Numbered from the stretch's first letter, positions 1 through 14,500 are shown. The stretch: 64,000 bases of DNA from Echinococcus granulosus (GCF_000524195.1 NW_020170384.1:185198-249197); one strand, 5' to 3'. Notes: generated by a model from the letters alone, not told the origin. Translations and numbers: made by a program.

Positions 1-2538
1 TATGCATCGATCAGAAGCTTCAGTAGACTTCAGTAAAGCTAAATTTGTAAAGAGGACGACATCTAATCACACCCAACGAATTTCGTCGACAGCTAATGAT
101 ATGGAATTCTAAATGACTGCCAAATGGTGCGGAGCACAATAAGTGCGTATGAACAATCCCATGTTCTACAATTTGCTGCAAGTTGTACCTAACCCTTGAA
201 GTGAGCTATAAAGGAAACCGTACATAACTCTCGGTCACCTGACAGTTCTACAATTATTCTATTTTACGGTATGTTATAAAGTAAAAATCGCCAAAATATT
301 AAATGAGCTGAGGAAAGTCTGCCGCTGAAATCAGACCATGCTCTGTTGTCCAGATATTTAAGAAGGCTGCACATTACTTAGTGATGTTGGGACTAAATTT
401 AATATCTATTAGAAAAAAACTCCTAATGTAGCCAGATGCACAATGGGTGGATTCGACAAAAAAGTGACATTTCGTTCATCCTGGACAGTGAAATTGGAGA
501 TAGCGTGTGTTCAATCAGGGTTTCCAAAAGTGGAAGTTTTTCCTTATTTTTTCGCATTACGTTGTAAAACACGTAAATGTCCATTCACGTTCATGGCTCC
601 TGAGCATGAGCAAAAAATTTGTTTGCATTCCGTACAGCATTTGTATGCTCTTCACACAGAGTGGTACAACACCTCATCCTGAACAGATTCCTTGGAATTC
701 TTAGATGTAGTTCGATGGCAAACGTTTTTTTCGTAAACATAAGCATCTTTCCAAGCTTGCCCATTTTTGGAAATCTTAATGTGGCATTAAAAAATGCAAA
801 CACCTACAGTAATCTTAATAGCCGTCCTAACTATTAAAACACAGAGGTGATGTGAAAGAGGAAGTGAAAAGTGTGATAACTATTTCGAATTTGATCATGA
901 AACATTAATATAAGAGAAGGAGTAATTAATAACCACTTCCTTACCTTTAAGATAGAGTCGTGTAGATAGATGTAAACCACCAATTTTGAGTCAATTCGTT
1001 AGTATTGTTTTAAACGACAAAAAAATGTAAAAGTAGCACTCGCTTGTTAAAACGCTTCGACAGCATCTATCAATGTATTTTCTCAAAGAAATGGATTGGA
1101 AAATTTGACATATTCCCAATACCTTGTTTATCTCCCATTCCATGAAGCACGAATGAAGCATGCAGGGCCCGATTCGTTAAAGCGAACCACTCGCTTATTC
1201 ATATTTAACTGTCACTTTCAATATAAACATAGAGAAGTTACGTAATTTTTCGAACTCGTCAACTTCGATTAACTAGTGTAAACTGTTGAGTTTCGCGTTT
1301 GCACTGGTGTCCATTTTCAACCTGTAGCTCTATTTGTTAAATAACTCGCAGCAAGTTGAAATAGTCTGTGTCACAGAGTGCCCCAGTTATAATCACTAAA
1401 TATATGCAAAACTCTAAACTTTGATCTTGGTAGAAAATGCATGAGTGGAAGTAGTGGATACTACACTCGTTATTTACTTTAAATTTTCAATAAGATGTCA
1501 ATATTCATGCTCATGGATCACATGGGCAGGATTCTGTGAAAATAATAGGTCCTGGTCCATGCATTCAAAGAATGCGAAGGAAGGCCTTCATCAGGAATAG
1601 CGCTGTAAATGACTTTTCACCGAGCTCACAGTCATGGTAAATCAGATAGATCCATTGATTTCCCAAGAGGAGTGAAACATGATTCCTCAGCACACTTTAC
1701 TACTCCTTTATGCAAAGTACTGGATTCTCAAAATCAATCCTGTCAGTCAAAGGTAATGGAATACTAGGTAAATGGGAAAAAAAGAACTAAAGCAGTCTAA
1801 CTGTAATTTCCAAAATAAAACATTTGTAATACGTTGGTCGTTTAACTCTCGGTATTAGTAAAGGGCCACTTCGTGCCATGACCACTGCACCTTTGTTAGA
1901 TGTGTCGGCCTCTGGGCCATGCCAACAGCCCCAACCCCTTCTATAAGCTTAATCTACGCATTCTGCCTGCCTTCTTTTCTTTTCAGGGAAGTCTCGAGGG
2001 ACTACAGCGAGATTAGTGTTATCTGGTTTTATAATATTGCAGATACTTCAACAACTAATGACTCTTTGTACACCTACCTTACTAAAAAATGATTTGGACT
2101 TAGTTGGAAGAAGCACGGTTAGCAGAAATCAAAAAGTAGCAATTTCAAATGTGAGGCAATTTACAAGAAAAATATTGCAGCATGAAAAACACACTAAGAG
2201 TTTGGACTAGAGCATACAGAAAAAACTTCGACAAGTTACCTCTTAGTAGGGGATCCGAGCCTAACTCTGATTTATTGTGTCTAATTTTACTTAGTTCGTC
2301 TCTTATCATACGATAATTTTAATTAATATCCTCTTTTAAAATTATCATTCAAATATCAATAATATATTCATGTTTGTTTTAGAAGTCTGGCAAGGGGTAA
2401 AGTGGATTTATGATGCTTTAATTTCTCACCGCGATCATATGGGATGTCCTTGAGTCCTTTTCAAGGTAAAATCTGTGCTGACCTTCTAGGTCATTGGCTA
2501 ATGGGTTTGTTCATTCTGCTCGCGCTGTTTCATTTATC
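1..2538. other. Upstream intergenic region, AT-rich with repeat remnants
   Basis: No coding gene is supported here. The first ~200 bases resemble a dispersed repeat that also occurs at 32.4 kb and 39.7 kb. An LTR-like remnant lies at 1861-2006. The short ORFs at 443-837 and 2016-2210 have no family features or splice context that I could support. The promoter of the MAP3K gene should lie here, but I see no clear TATA or initiator element. A CTTCTAG acceptor-like site at about 2480-2490 could serve cis- or trans-splicing of the 5' leader. Confidence 0.5.
1861..2006 (+). repeat. LTR-like repeat remnant, copy a
   Basis: It shares a block reading CTCTGGGCCATGCCA, then a CCCCTTCTATA-like stretch, ATTCTGCCTGCC, and the end GGGAAGTCTCGAGGGACTACA-like bases with copies near 38.0, 50.6 and 51.3 kb on the plus strand. 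Inverted copies lie at about 37.7, 38.6 and 50.0 kb. It is diverged and has no coding capacity. Confidence 0.6.
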
Positions 2539-2550
2539 ATGACAAAATGA
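2539..2550 (+). promoter_or_regulatory. Three-codon upstream ORF overlapping the MAP3K start codon
   Basis: ATG at 2539 opens a reading frame of three codons (Met-Thr-Lys) and then TGA at 2548-2550. The stop overlaps the main ATG at 2547 as ATGA. If transcripts begin upstream of 2539, the arrangement suits termination-reinitiation control of the kinase. This is inference from sequence. The transcription start is unknown, and a trans-spliced leader could remove the site. Confidence 0.35.
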
Positions 2551-5500
2551 ACTCGGATCAGCTGTGTGTAGTTTGTATTGTTGATGGAAACTTATCAGCT
2601 CGAAAAGATGCTGTCTCTATTGGTGGAAAAGGAAGTGCTATTTCCGCCGTGATTCAAGCATGCGAAGCGTAAAAGCCCGAGTTCTTCAAGCTTTTTAGAA
2701 TTAAGGCAAGGGTTCAGCATTACACATTTGATCAAATCAGTAAGAATAATACAGAAGTTCTTGACGCGTTGTATAATGCCGAAATCTTGGTTATTGATAT
2801 CAGTGGATGGGTATGTTTGTGCTCGTGAATGCATGTTGTTTAGAAAGAAATCTCGGTTGTTCTTTATCACTTGGGTGTTCGCGAAAGCGTCAAGTCAACT
2901 GTAAACCTTGTTTTAGTTTGCGCTGATGATGTGGATCTTGTGAGAAGCCTACCAGTAATCTATGCTCCTGGTATATTAATCCTATTTAGCCTTTCGAGGA
3001 GCCGAATTTATTGCTGCCTTATGTTAAAGATGAGGAGGGTTGTGCTCGCTATGTAGATTCTGGCCGTTTAAACTTGCTAAACGGAGAAGTGGCGAACGTA
3101 AAGGGGAAGATAATGGGAGCTCTTCCTTTATTGTCTTCCCGACTGAAGGAATGCTTCATGGATGCGCAGAATGAAACCAGGTACTATACCATCAAACATT
3201 TCATTCCTCACTTTTTTGCAGCACTTTGATGCCACTGAGCTGAACTCTATTGATTTGTACACTTTTAGACTTCATCTTTCCTGTCAGTTTGTTAAGGAAT
3301 TGCGAGTAGACCGTGAGACACTAAAAGACGACGAACTCCGCGAGGTGAGCTCACATTGTCGTTAAATAACTTGTATTTTAATGGTAATTTGTGATTACTA
3401 CTGGCGCCATATACTCAGTTGTTTGTTTAGGGGTCCGTAATGTAACTGATTTAGTGCTAATTAATGCAAATGACAATGTTCTTTTTCAGAAGTTGCATAA
3501 GATGCGACGTCGTCTCGATGACCCAAGACTTCTCTCCCCGGATAGTCTTCTTAACATGTTTCTTTCGTATATGCATGTTGAGGTTTGTGTTATTCTGAAG
3601 TATTTGAATTTATCCACAGATTTTAAAGTGGCGACAGTGCATTATGTTAACATGCATCATGCTATTCGAAACGTAGGTTTCATGTCTAATAAAAACTGTT
3701 TTAACTAAAGCTATTTTTGGATTTTCCAAGCAAATCGTACGTTAAGTCTGATTCTTGTAAAATAGAGATGCTTTGGCATAGGGAAAATTTAGTTGTTGCG
3801 CTCTTCCCGTTGGTCATCAAATTTACTTTTTTCTAATCGTCGGGGTCTGATAAATTGCACTTATTTTTACTAGTGAACGAATCATCTGGGGATTTGACAT
3901 CCTGTTTTTTGAAACCATTACATGTTTAGACACTTGCCATTACGTCAATGTATGCATTTTTGGGTCGCGTGGAAATCCACTTGAGCTTTATAACTGTTTA
4001 CTCGGTCTGGGAGTTGCAAAGGCCGTGCGGAGCTGTGTGAACCTTGAGTCTCTCGTTGATGCCTGCACTTGAGACGTTAAACCGTCTTGAGCGCTTAGCA
4101 ATGCGAACAAAACTTACCACACCTTACCATCAAGTGCCCACAAAGCCAAATTTTGGAGGGCATATTCAGTTAAGATGGCGGTTTTTTAATTATTTTTACA
4201 ACTACAAACTTATTGGGATATCATTTCAAAATCATTTGGGCTTGCGAAAGGTATTGAGGCAAATTTATTGAGCAATAGGTAAACAGATTTGTACTCTTGT
4301 TCTAACGTAATAAACGTACATCCTAAGCTTCCAATGGTAATTCCTAATTGCACTTTACACAGACATCAAATTCATGAAAAGTTAATTATATACTTTTGAA
4401 AATGGCTGTTGGGACTTTGATCTTTTGCGCCAATCATTTATTTATAGTTCATGTTCTTATTGATGTGGGTAGGCTTGTTTCAGGATTCTTATAGTCAATC
4501 GCTACAGAATGCCCACTCTTCTCAAATGCTAGCGGTGTCGGCTATATAAATATGTATTAGGGAAGCATAAAACACTTTTTTAGTCGTTTGAATTTCTCGG
4601 AGATGTATTAGAATTCAGGTTAGGTATATGATGTCGTACCGGAAGTGCCATGGAGGTGGCACTCCTAGTATGTGATTAGTTGTAATTTTTCACCTCCCTA
4701 GACATGTTTACCTCGATTATCTGGTAAGCAGGGGAATCTAAGAAAATACCAATATGCTCCAGAGAGGATTGCGATATCTCATTGTTTATCTAGAGGCTAC
4801 AAGTGTTTTCATCACTGTTTTGTTATTATTTTCCTCCCATTAATATTCCAATGTTCGGAATTTACAATTTCATGGAGTAGATTTCGCATACCTTATTTAC
4901 TGTCGAGTACTGGATGATGTGTTGTGATTGATGCTGCCTTTTCCCCTTTCCATGATTGGTAAATGTTTTGAGGGATCATGAAATCGCTCTATGCTGAGTC
5001 GTTGCATGTTTGCATAGTCCTCATTTTGTTTGTAGGCCTATTCGGAAATGATAAGTCTCATGGAGGCCATTCAGGGACTCGAAAATTATCAACACTTGCT
5101 GGAGCCCCCTAATATCCGCTACTACTATGCATTCGCTCTTAATCGTCGAAATGGTAAAGGCGATCGTGAGAAGGCACTGAGCATCATCAAGGATGTAGGT
5201 CAATTGTTCCTTGCTTAATCTTATAAAATTTGTTCAATCCTACATTTTATTTTCTGCCCCTTCAAATATCTCATTTGAATAATCTTACATTAATTAAGTG
5301 AACAGCGATTGGATATGTCAACTGGGAGAAGTCTATCAGTGTGTTTTTTGATCTATGCAGGTAATCGAGAACTGTAAGCAACCTTTCCCCGATCTGTACG
5401 GTCTAGAGGGTCGGATATACAAGGATCGCTTTGTGGAATCAAACTGTACTGACCGTGAATCCCTCGAGAAGGCCACTGAGAGCTACCGAAAGGGTTTTCA

Positions 5501-8500
5501 AGAATCGTCGAGCGAATATCTGGGCATCAATCTGGCAACACTACTTGTGATCGGAGGAGCTGACAGAAGCAATAAGGAGTTGGCCACCGTCTGTAAGCAT
5601 CCATTTCTTACCATCACAGACTTGTTTTCGTGTGCTATCAAACTTGCGCAAAAGGGAGCAAATAGGGAATAATTGATGCTATGAATGGTGAAATCATAGC
5701 TGCAGCTGTAGTTGATACGGAACACAAGGTTTTCCACTGAATTTCAGGAGTTCACTGTATTTACTTCTTCCTGTTATTCTCAATACCCGTGTATTTGAGG
5801 AGCTCTGTGTTATAAGATGCTCTTTCGCTTTTCAGGATCGCGAATTTAAGGGTTGATGGTGTGAGGTTAAACTTGGCGACATGAAGTATCCTGCAGACTC
5901 TAGAATCGCGTAGTTAATGAGTTGTGATGATGACATTACGCCATTTACCACATGTCACGTACTGTGGTGGGGCAGGAGAGATTTCACCTAGTAAGATGCT
6001 GTCTAGCCGTTTAATTAAGGTTGATACAACCTAATTGCGGCTGCGTCTTTCCATTTGCTGTGTCGCTAAAATGTATTTGCAGACGCTTTGAATCGGCAAA
6101 TTAATCAGAATTCGAACTACAGCCAAGTGCTCCTGTGGGATTTACAAATGTGCGTGAACAAGATTGTTGCGTGTCAAGGTATACGTTTGATCTGATTTTG
6201 ATGGATGGATGACTTCATCTCCGTCAAGTCGGAAGGTTAGTTATAGATGTTCTTCAAATCGTCCACGATTAGTATCGGCTTCTGTGCGTCAAAATGTTGG
6301 TAGTTTCAGTGTTAGAGCGCACCACATCCTGCCCAGAAGATGATACCCAACACAGTCTACTTTATCGCAACGTCTAAAACAGTGCTCTATTTTACTTCTC
6401 ATGTTAACTTTTTGGGGTCAAGGTGTCTGACTTTTATGCTTCCTATCTGTGCACGTTGACTCCTGGTCACTATTTTTTTGCTAAATGCTTCGTCTAGACA
6501 ATTATTACCACACCCGATTACCTTCACACAATGTGCCCGATGGAAATGTCTATCCAGGTGTTTGAAATATAAAAATATAAAAGTTGGGATGTTATGCATC
6601 CGTTTCAATATTCGCAATAATTATTAGAAATATTCTGGATATCCGCTTATCCTCTAGCAGACAATTTAAATTCACTTCAATTTCTTCGTTGGCGCTCGTA
6701 ACACCTGTCACCGTAGTACACGTTTTTTTTCTAACGTCTGTGCATTGATATGCTTTCCTATTGTGTTTTAAGCCCGGAAGCTCTATCCTTAGGAGTACAA
6801 TCAGTACCTCACAAACCATCAAATAGGTTGCCTACCTTCACGATTATTGTGGGTTGCAAATGCCATACGCATACACAAGCCTGGGTATGTAGTCACCTTG
6901 TCCTTTCACCATAAATGCCACACTAACCTGTATTTCTGAAGATATTGCGATTTGTGTGCTCTACCACTGCCTGAGTATAATTAGGATAATATTGCCTTTG
7001 GCTGAGGTAATCCATCATACCTTAGATTAATAACTTGGTTAATTCGAGGTAGCTTGTAAAAGGTAATGCAGATTACAACCATTCACAGGATTTTGCAAGG
7101 TCGTTAAAGTGCTTTTGATGGAGAACAATTCCAAAGATTGTTTTTGCCAATTTTGACGTTTGACAACCACATGAGCACCTTCTAGTCATGTGAACTATAC
7201 GGAGTGCTGCCACTTCTGATGAGGCCTTCTTCTAGGCATGCATTAGTTTTAAAGGATTTAATTGTATCCTTCTTCTCACGTCGAGAGGTATTTTCTTACT
7301 ATCCGTCTCAGTACATCTAGCATTTATCCTGAAGCATAATAAGACTCCTGCTTGTGTCTGAGATTTGTGTACGGCTACATATCTCCATGGCAGCTTGACT
7401 TCTTTATGGTTTTTTAATACACGCCCAATGGGGTTTTGCGCTAGGAGTGCTAGAATATGTTATTCGCATGGGGATAAAACTCACTTCTCTTTCTATTCAC
7501 GTCAGGAATACTTTTTGTCGTGTTGGTGCAACATCTTCTGTGATCAGTTTGTTGGGTCAATGTTCTTTTGACGCATTGCTTCGCGGTAAATGAGCCTTAC
7601 CCAAAGTAGGCTATATATTTTCGGCGCTGTTTGACAAGGGATGCGGGAGCTCCGGGCTTGCTACTTCAAAATATCTCTAGCAAGCCCTCACAACAACCGT
7701 CTGCTTCCAGGCTTGCAGTTTCACGTGCTGCCAATGAGATCGGGCCAATATTTTGTCAAACCAAAACTCATGGTAGATATGCACTTTTTTGGGATTTTCG
7801 GTAAGGAAAATCTAACGGTGGCACAGAAGTTGCCCGAAGGCTACACAATTTTGGGAAGAGCCTGATGCCGAAGTTGTCGTAGTAAAAAGATCTCTCTACT
7901 CCAGTGTCAATTAAAATTGATAAAGGTATAAGCCGTTGGGATCAATTATAAAGTTGTTTTCATCAGCGCGTGGTGATGAAATCGTTTAGCCTCTTTTTGA
8001 TGGGGTAAACAAGTCTTTGGGCAATAAAGTGCAGGCATGTCGACTCTGAATGCACGAAATGTCAAAGTTGGTTATGGTTTCGTGTATTTTCTGTGCGGCT
8101 GAAAATACCACGATAGCATCGGCTGAAGGCGTACTTTGATATGGAAAGTGGGAAATCGAAGGATGTTACGGTTTTGCCATTTCGAGTTCAGTAATAGACG
8201 GACACTTGTCACATGAACTAGACGTCGTTCCAAAGAAAATGACCCATGCGGAAGGTTTGGCTTTCTTCGTTAATGATGGATATTGTCATTGGATTTGAAT
8301 TAAATGTCACTTTGTTACTAAGTAAACGGCGTGTCCCTTTCAAATGGCATCGTTTTTCGGCATTTTGCTGTAATTACAACGCACATGATTCCTTCAGTCA
8401 CCCACTTATGTTTTGTTATTTAATCAGGCAATATGCTGTATATTAACGCGGGCAGAAAGGGTAATCTCCAGGATCTCCAGGACTACTGGGATGTGGCAAC

Positions 8501-11500
8501 TTTCTTTGAAGTGTCTGTCCTTTGGGCCGACTACGCAGGGGCCGTAAAAGCGGCTAAGTACATGCACAAGCTGAATCCGCCTTCGTGGTGAGTAATCGCT
8601 TATTCGCCCCCCATTATCTATTAGGTCCGCATTCTAGATATGACTGGCTAGTTGAAGACGGGCGAACTCGTGTTCCTCCAGTTGACAAACACTAACCACT
8701 GCTCTTCGTAGACCTTATATCAAAATAACCACCTTCAGTGACCTTGGGGATGAACTTTATGTTCTGAAAATAAATAAATGCTGCAATCAGATTGGATTCG
8801 CTCCAAGCTGTGTGGGGAAGTGATTTCCTTGCTTTTAAATAAAAGAAGAGTAGTTAAAAACTTAATCACGGATTATCGAATTCAAAATCATGCACATAAC
8901 AGGAAAGCTTGTGTATTGCAAAAGAGGTCATGTATGGGCAATTCACGAGCAACGCCATTAGCTTACCGATCTTGCAGTTTCATATCAGTGGGGCGACCTA
9001 TACAGTGCCAGCGTAGTAAATTACGGGAGGAAGCACCTTGTGTATTTCGTGAGCAGTCAAAGTGTTCTGTTTATTTCTAATCTGAATCCAACTTATGCGC
9101 AAATTTTACTGTTTTTCACCATCTGCAGCGCTATCCATGATCCAAAGTGTAGTCGTCCATTGCCAGATTAGACTGCAGTCGTTCTTACTGCCTATTAACT
9201 GGTGCACTTGATCACAATTTTTGCTATTTTTACAGCAGACTATTACAGTTGCATCGCAATTGTCGCCTTAATTGCACAAATCAACATGATTAGTGCATTT
9301 GGGATAGTCATATTTACTGTCATGCTGTTGGATAGAGGAAATTCTACTGTACGTTTTTTCTCCTTCATCTACTTACCTTTACATTGATCGATGAAAACGA
9401 GCAACCGTAGGTCGGTGTAGAATCTCGGTCGATGCGAAATTGCTTCTGTTGAGCATATGCCTGTGTTCAGTTGCCACGGTTATTGCGGTTGCTATAACAA
9501 TGGATACTCGCGAACTAAACTAATTCCTGAGTTCGACGTTATTTACCGAACGCAACTGGAAAAGGGGGTTTTGAGGTTTTTCGCACAACCTTGTTTTGAG
9601 ATTATGAACAGGTTTGAGGTGTTTGAAAAAGTCAAAAAAGTGTCAGTCTGCTAAAATGTATATATGAAGTGCTCAATGATCGTATATTTTCCCATTTCTC
9701 ATGTAAAATTAAAAACATCATTCCTGCTTGCTTTCCAGGCACCTGGGTTCAACATTAAGAAACATTCGACTGATTTTGCGAGCTCGGAGGATTAGGGCAG
9801 ACACAACAGATAAGGATATGGAGGTAGATCCTCATATGCCTCTGCATCATCAGTCTTTTGTACAGCCAAGTCTAGCGCATTTTTCGTTTCCCTATTTTAG
9901 CTTTTCAACTTCTGGTTGGAGTTCTTTCACGAGTGCATCCAAAATCCCGGTAAGATGGGCGCAAGCGCCAGTCCAATCTCGCTATTTGCCCCTGATCTAT
10001 GACCTCACTGTACCTACATCTTTAGAGTGTGACGACACTGCATCCTAGATTTTCCGTTGCTATCAGCGTCATCCGAAAGGGGATGAAGTCATTAAGCATG
10101 TGCTTGTCACTAACGCAGTCATTAAAATTCAAGTCCTGTCTTTTCCTAACTGTTACAAGCCAATTTTCCCTTCAGTAATTGTCCAGCAAGCAAATCTTAT
10201 TTCATAGTGCCCTTATAACAGAGAACTCTACGGATTGTAAGTTTAGGGAAGTCTTAATGCCCAGTCGAACAAACTTCTTCATTTCGAATTTGTGTCGGAT
10301 GACCTTCATGGTATCTTCAAAGAAACTACAAGACATGACTGATACGTTGTCCCCTGTATCGGCAGACAATATTCATGTTAGCTGAATGACCAGAGTCTGT
10401 AGTAGCTATAAATGTTGTTGCACCTGGTTGTTCTTCGTGATGAATGCTACAATCGTTAGTTGGAGACTGCTTGAATTGTACGTGGTCTCTGGAAAACTGC
10501 AAGACTAACTTATCAGCTATTTTTCATCTCACATCCTTTTCGCATTGTACCTGAGCTTAGTTTCAATATGTAATTCACAACTTAACCTTTCATTATTATT
10601 TATGTAAAAAAGGCAGGACTTCAAAAGTTTACTAATATCTTTGCTTTTTTTGACACCAGCAGCAGTTATTTTGAATTGGCGAGACTAACATTCTTAAGTT
10701 TTGCGATTCATATTGCTGCGCTTAAATGTGAAAGATGATTTCAACACCTAAAGAAATACTAGCTTCTGGGGCGAGTTTCACAGTCATTAAATATTCGTTT
10801 TTAGAAACCAAAAAAAAGTTATCTGAGGGTTTAAAGGGTGATGAGGAAGGTGATAATGAAAAGAAGAATCAAGCGGTAAAATCCGAGGAGACATCGGCGG
10901 CCGAAGCACCATTGCGAATCTACTTTCCGGTGCTGCTGGTGGACATGAGCGGTGAAGAGTTGAGACCCGCCCATCTCCACATCCACGCTCACTCGGACAA
11001 GCCGAACATGCGCGTGTGCTACATCGAGAGCGGTCAACAGCCACCTCCGAAGACCTCCACACATCGCGCTGTCACCCCCATGGTCTTCACGTTCGCGGAG
11101 GAGAACGGTACGGAGAATGGCGAATCCGCACCACTTTCTAACCTCCGGCTCAATCCAATCTACGACCTCGTTTTCTATGAGGATGATATCAAGGGGTTTA
11201 GGTGAGTTATGAAAGTTTGATTCGCGTGACAATAAGAATGTAGTAGAATCTTTCATTTCCCCAATTCCCCAGTTATTCTTCGTGACCTTGGTTTTCATCT
11301 CAGCAATTCGTCTGGCTACTGCCAAACGGCACCTCCGTGCGGTTCTGTCAACTGAAAAGCAAACGTGTTTACAGTGTTATGGCGTCAAAGTCAATTGCAA
11401 AGAGGAAATTCCCCAGTACAAATGCTAAAACGGTTGAATGTTTAAACTGAACCAAATCTGCCATTTTTGGGGGATGTATGAATTAGTTCTTTGTCAATGG

Positions 11501-14500
11501 AGTGCGCATCTGTAACTGTTTAGTAGGACCTATTTTTTCGTAAACCTGATTTGTTGGTGAATTGGCACGTGTCATTGATCTTCAGATCACTTGAAACGGG
11601 GCTGTTGATACAGTTAAACGGTTCCTCTAGTGTTTGCAATTAACCACACCCGAAACACACTTTGGCACTGCATAGGAAACTTCGTTGTTTGCACAATTTC
11701 TAGCCTCAATCCAAAGGATAAGCGAAATCTCTACTTCTTCACGGTTCAAGCGGAGGATTATTCCATCTTCTTTCCCTGTGAACGCTCGCGAACTGAGTAT
11801 GTATTTGCCCATACGTGGATGAGTATAAATTGTTTTCAAACTTTGCCTGATTTTTAATGGTATTGTATATTTTGTATTTGGGGTCAAAATTAATAGTATG
11901 CTTATTCCTCAAAATGAAATTCCTTGAACATGTACTCCATAATTATCTATTTTGTTAATTGTCCCTATGGAACGTGGGAACTTTTTTAAATGTTTGCCTT
12001 TTAATATGACCGCCCTTCTCACTTAGATTTCTAGCTGCCATTCGAGCTTCGCTCTCGGAGTCTGATAATTACCTCTTTGATGAACACGAAGATGACGAAC
12101 CTATTAAGGTACTTTCATTCTATGCGCTAATTCATGCGCCTAAGCAGCGATGTATTTGTTAAATTCACTTTTAATTCCTTACCAATAACATGTCCAGCAT
12201 AGATGCGGTAAAATCAAGGAGGTTGATTCTCCCGATTACCATGCATATGGTCACTGCTTTGCGAGTGCTTTTATCAGCAAACCAATTTTACATCTCAGAC
12301 TCATACGTGTGAAGATGATGTAAATGGTAATTGACTTTAATTAAAGTGGTTTATGTAGGAAGTTTCTACTTTTAAGTTTCATGTTACTTTTCATTGCATT
12401 TACCTCGGATGGTGTCATCTAGACACGTTTCACTTCAAATTCTTTAACACAGTTGGTCTTTCTGTAGTTGTGAGTTTCAATTCTTTTTCATCTTAATCTA
12501 CCAAAAATTTGTGAAGGTGTTTTTTTTTCTTCATTTAAAGACAAATGGACCCTACGATCTTGAAGATTCTGGTTTTGTTATAATACCTTTTTTTCAAATT
12601 CTTTAGGTATTCCTTAAGTAATTTGTACTGAAGTTCATAGAAGAGTTGTTTTTACTCTCATTGGTTATTAACCGGCATTACCAGTCCTTTATACTTATAG
12701 CGGAACAGCCCATGGAAATTGTTTTTAAAGAAGCCTACTGTTTAAAGTTCATTTGTACTCTAAAGTTAGTAGAAACTCCTTTAGCGTAAAACTACCGACG
12801 GCACTATTTGAAATATGAAAAATACTTAGAGCCTTCAATATACTGTTGTTTCACGCTATTTTCACCAGAGATTTATCGACGCCGAGCTTCGACCACAGGT
12901 AATTTTAATGCCATAAATCAATCGCGCCCTACTTAGTAAAATAAAATTAAAATTTTAGTTTGTCTACGAATTCGATGAAAGCGGTCATCCAATTGTCCTC
13001 GGTTCAGGAAGCTTTGGGACAGTCTACGCTGGTCGGGAGCTTAGCAGAGAGGTCAAGATTGCCATCAAGGAGATTAAAAATATTCCCCAAAAGTGAGTTA
13101 CTGCGATGACACTTGTTATTCACATAGCAATTTAACACTTGCGGCACATTTTTAATCGCTTTCATTGTTTCCGATAGAGATCTTCAACCGCTAATTGAAG
13201 AGATTAATCTTCAATCGCGTCTCAATCACACCAACATCGTCTGTTACCTCGGCTCAGTGTATGAGGATGGAGTCCTGAAAATTCTCATGGAGCATGTTCC
13301 TGGAGGTGATTTGCATTTAAAATTTCGTGCGACTTAGAACACTCACATGGTTTGTCTTCATGTCTGCCACCAACATGTTGATGCGATAAAACGAAGCACT
13401 GATGTAACTCACAAACGCGCATAAATTGTGGCCTCCCCACCTTAGTGAATAATGATTTCTGGTGCTGGATTAATACTGCTGGGTCATGAGGGAGGTCGTT
13501 AACTTTTCAAAAAAGGATTTTTTCTGGAAAATTAAACTATTGCAACTGGAAGAGCATAAAAATAAACACAATGAAAACCAGACGTAAGCTGCATGAATTT
13601 TGCGCTACAAGTCATGATTCATTGACCTTTTAGTTATATTTTTATTGCACCTATTATTTATGCTGCAATGCTCTCTTTGCATCATCTTTCCAGGGTCGCT
13701 TAGCTTTCTCCTGAAGAAAATTGGCAGTTTAAGAGACGAAACGGTTTCGCATTACTCCAGTCAAATCCTCGAGGGTTTGCGCTACTTGGTAAGAATGACG
13801 TCCATTGGGTGCCTAGTGCAGGCTCCTAGGCATTAGCAATAAGGTACTTAATATGGCAATCGACGTCCTGTTTGAATGCTTTATAACATTTGTTCCATTT
13901 TTGCATGAAATTTTAACAAAATGCAAGCTATATAATACCATCTTTTAAAGAAACCGAGTTTATCTAAACCTGTTACCTTCATACCAAAGCTTCATGTGGT
14001 AAAATGTAACTCTCTTCTGAAAATGCTTCTTTATTTATGCACTGGTTCTTGAGTGTGTTTTTATGCTTTCATTTGAAGTTCTCCCTGTAATCAACTACAA
14101 ATGTCACGAGCTTGAGTTTTACTTCTGTTAGGCTGCTTCTCTAGTGCACAATTCAGTTCCATTTGGCTGCTTTGTGATAAAAATTTACTCAATCAACACG
14201 ATTAACCTCCATGCGAGAATACTGAGTCTGTGTGAGGCTTCTTTTCTCTGTTTAAAATAATTCCTTATCCACTTATTATCTAAATAGATACTTCTTGATT
14301 TTGCGGCTACTAAATGATTAAGACATTAAAATACTGTTATCGTTTTATTTACTGGCGCTGAGCTGTGGTTGTAATGTACATTGTGACCTTAACTTTTGGT
14401 TTTGTTTCAACTGCAATGAAGGTTGTGTTTTGTTTTAAGCAGAAAATAAGATGCTTTTAACTAATAACTTCTCTGTGCCACTTTTAGCATGCCAGCAAAA

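Noticed and set aside
3224..3268. Acceptor TTTTTTGCAG as the end of MAP3K intron 4
   Set aside because: Joining there puts a stop codon in frame after a few residues. The later acceptor ACTTTTAG at 3268 keeps the frame and leads to [10 protein letters not shown].
10831..11325. 164-codon minus-strand ORF
   Set aside because: It is the shadow of MAP3K exon 12 on the other strand; the plus-strand frame matches the ASK PH-like region and splices in phase.
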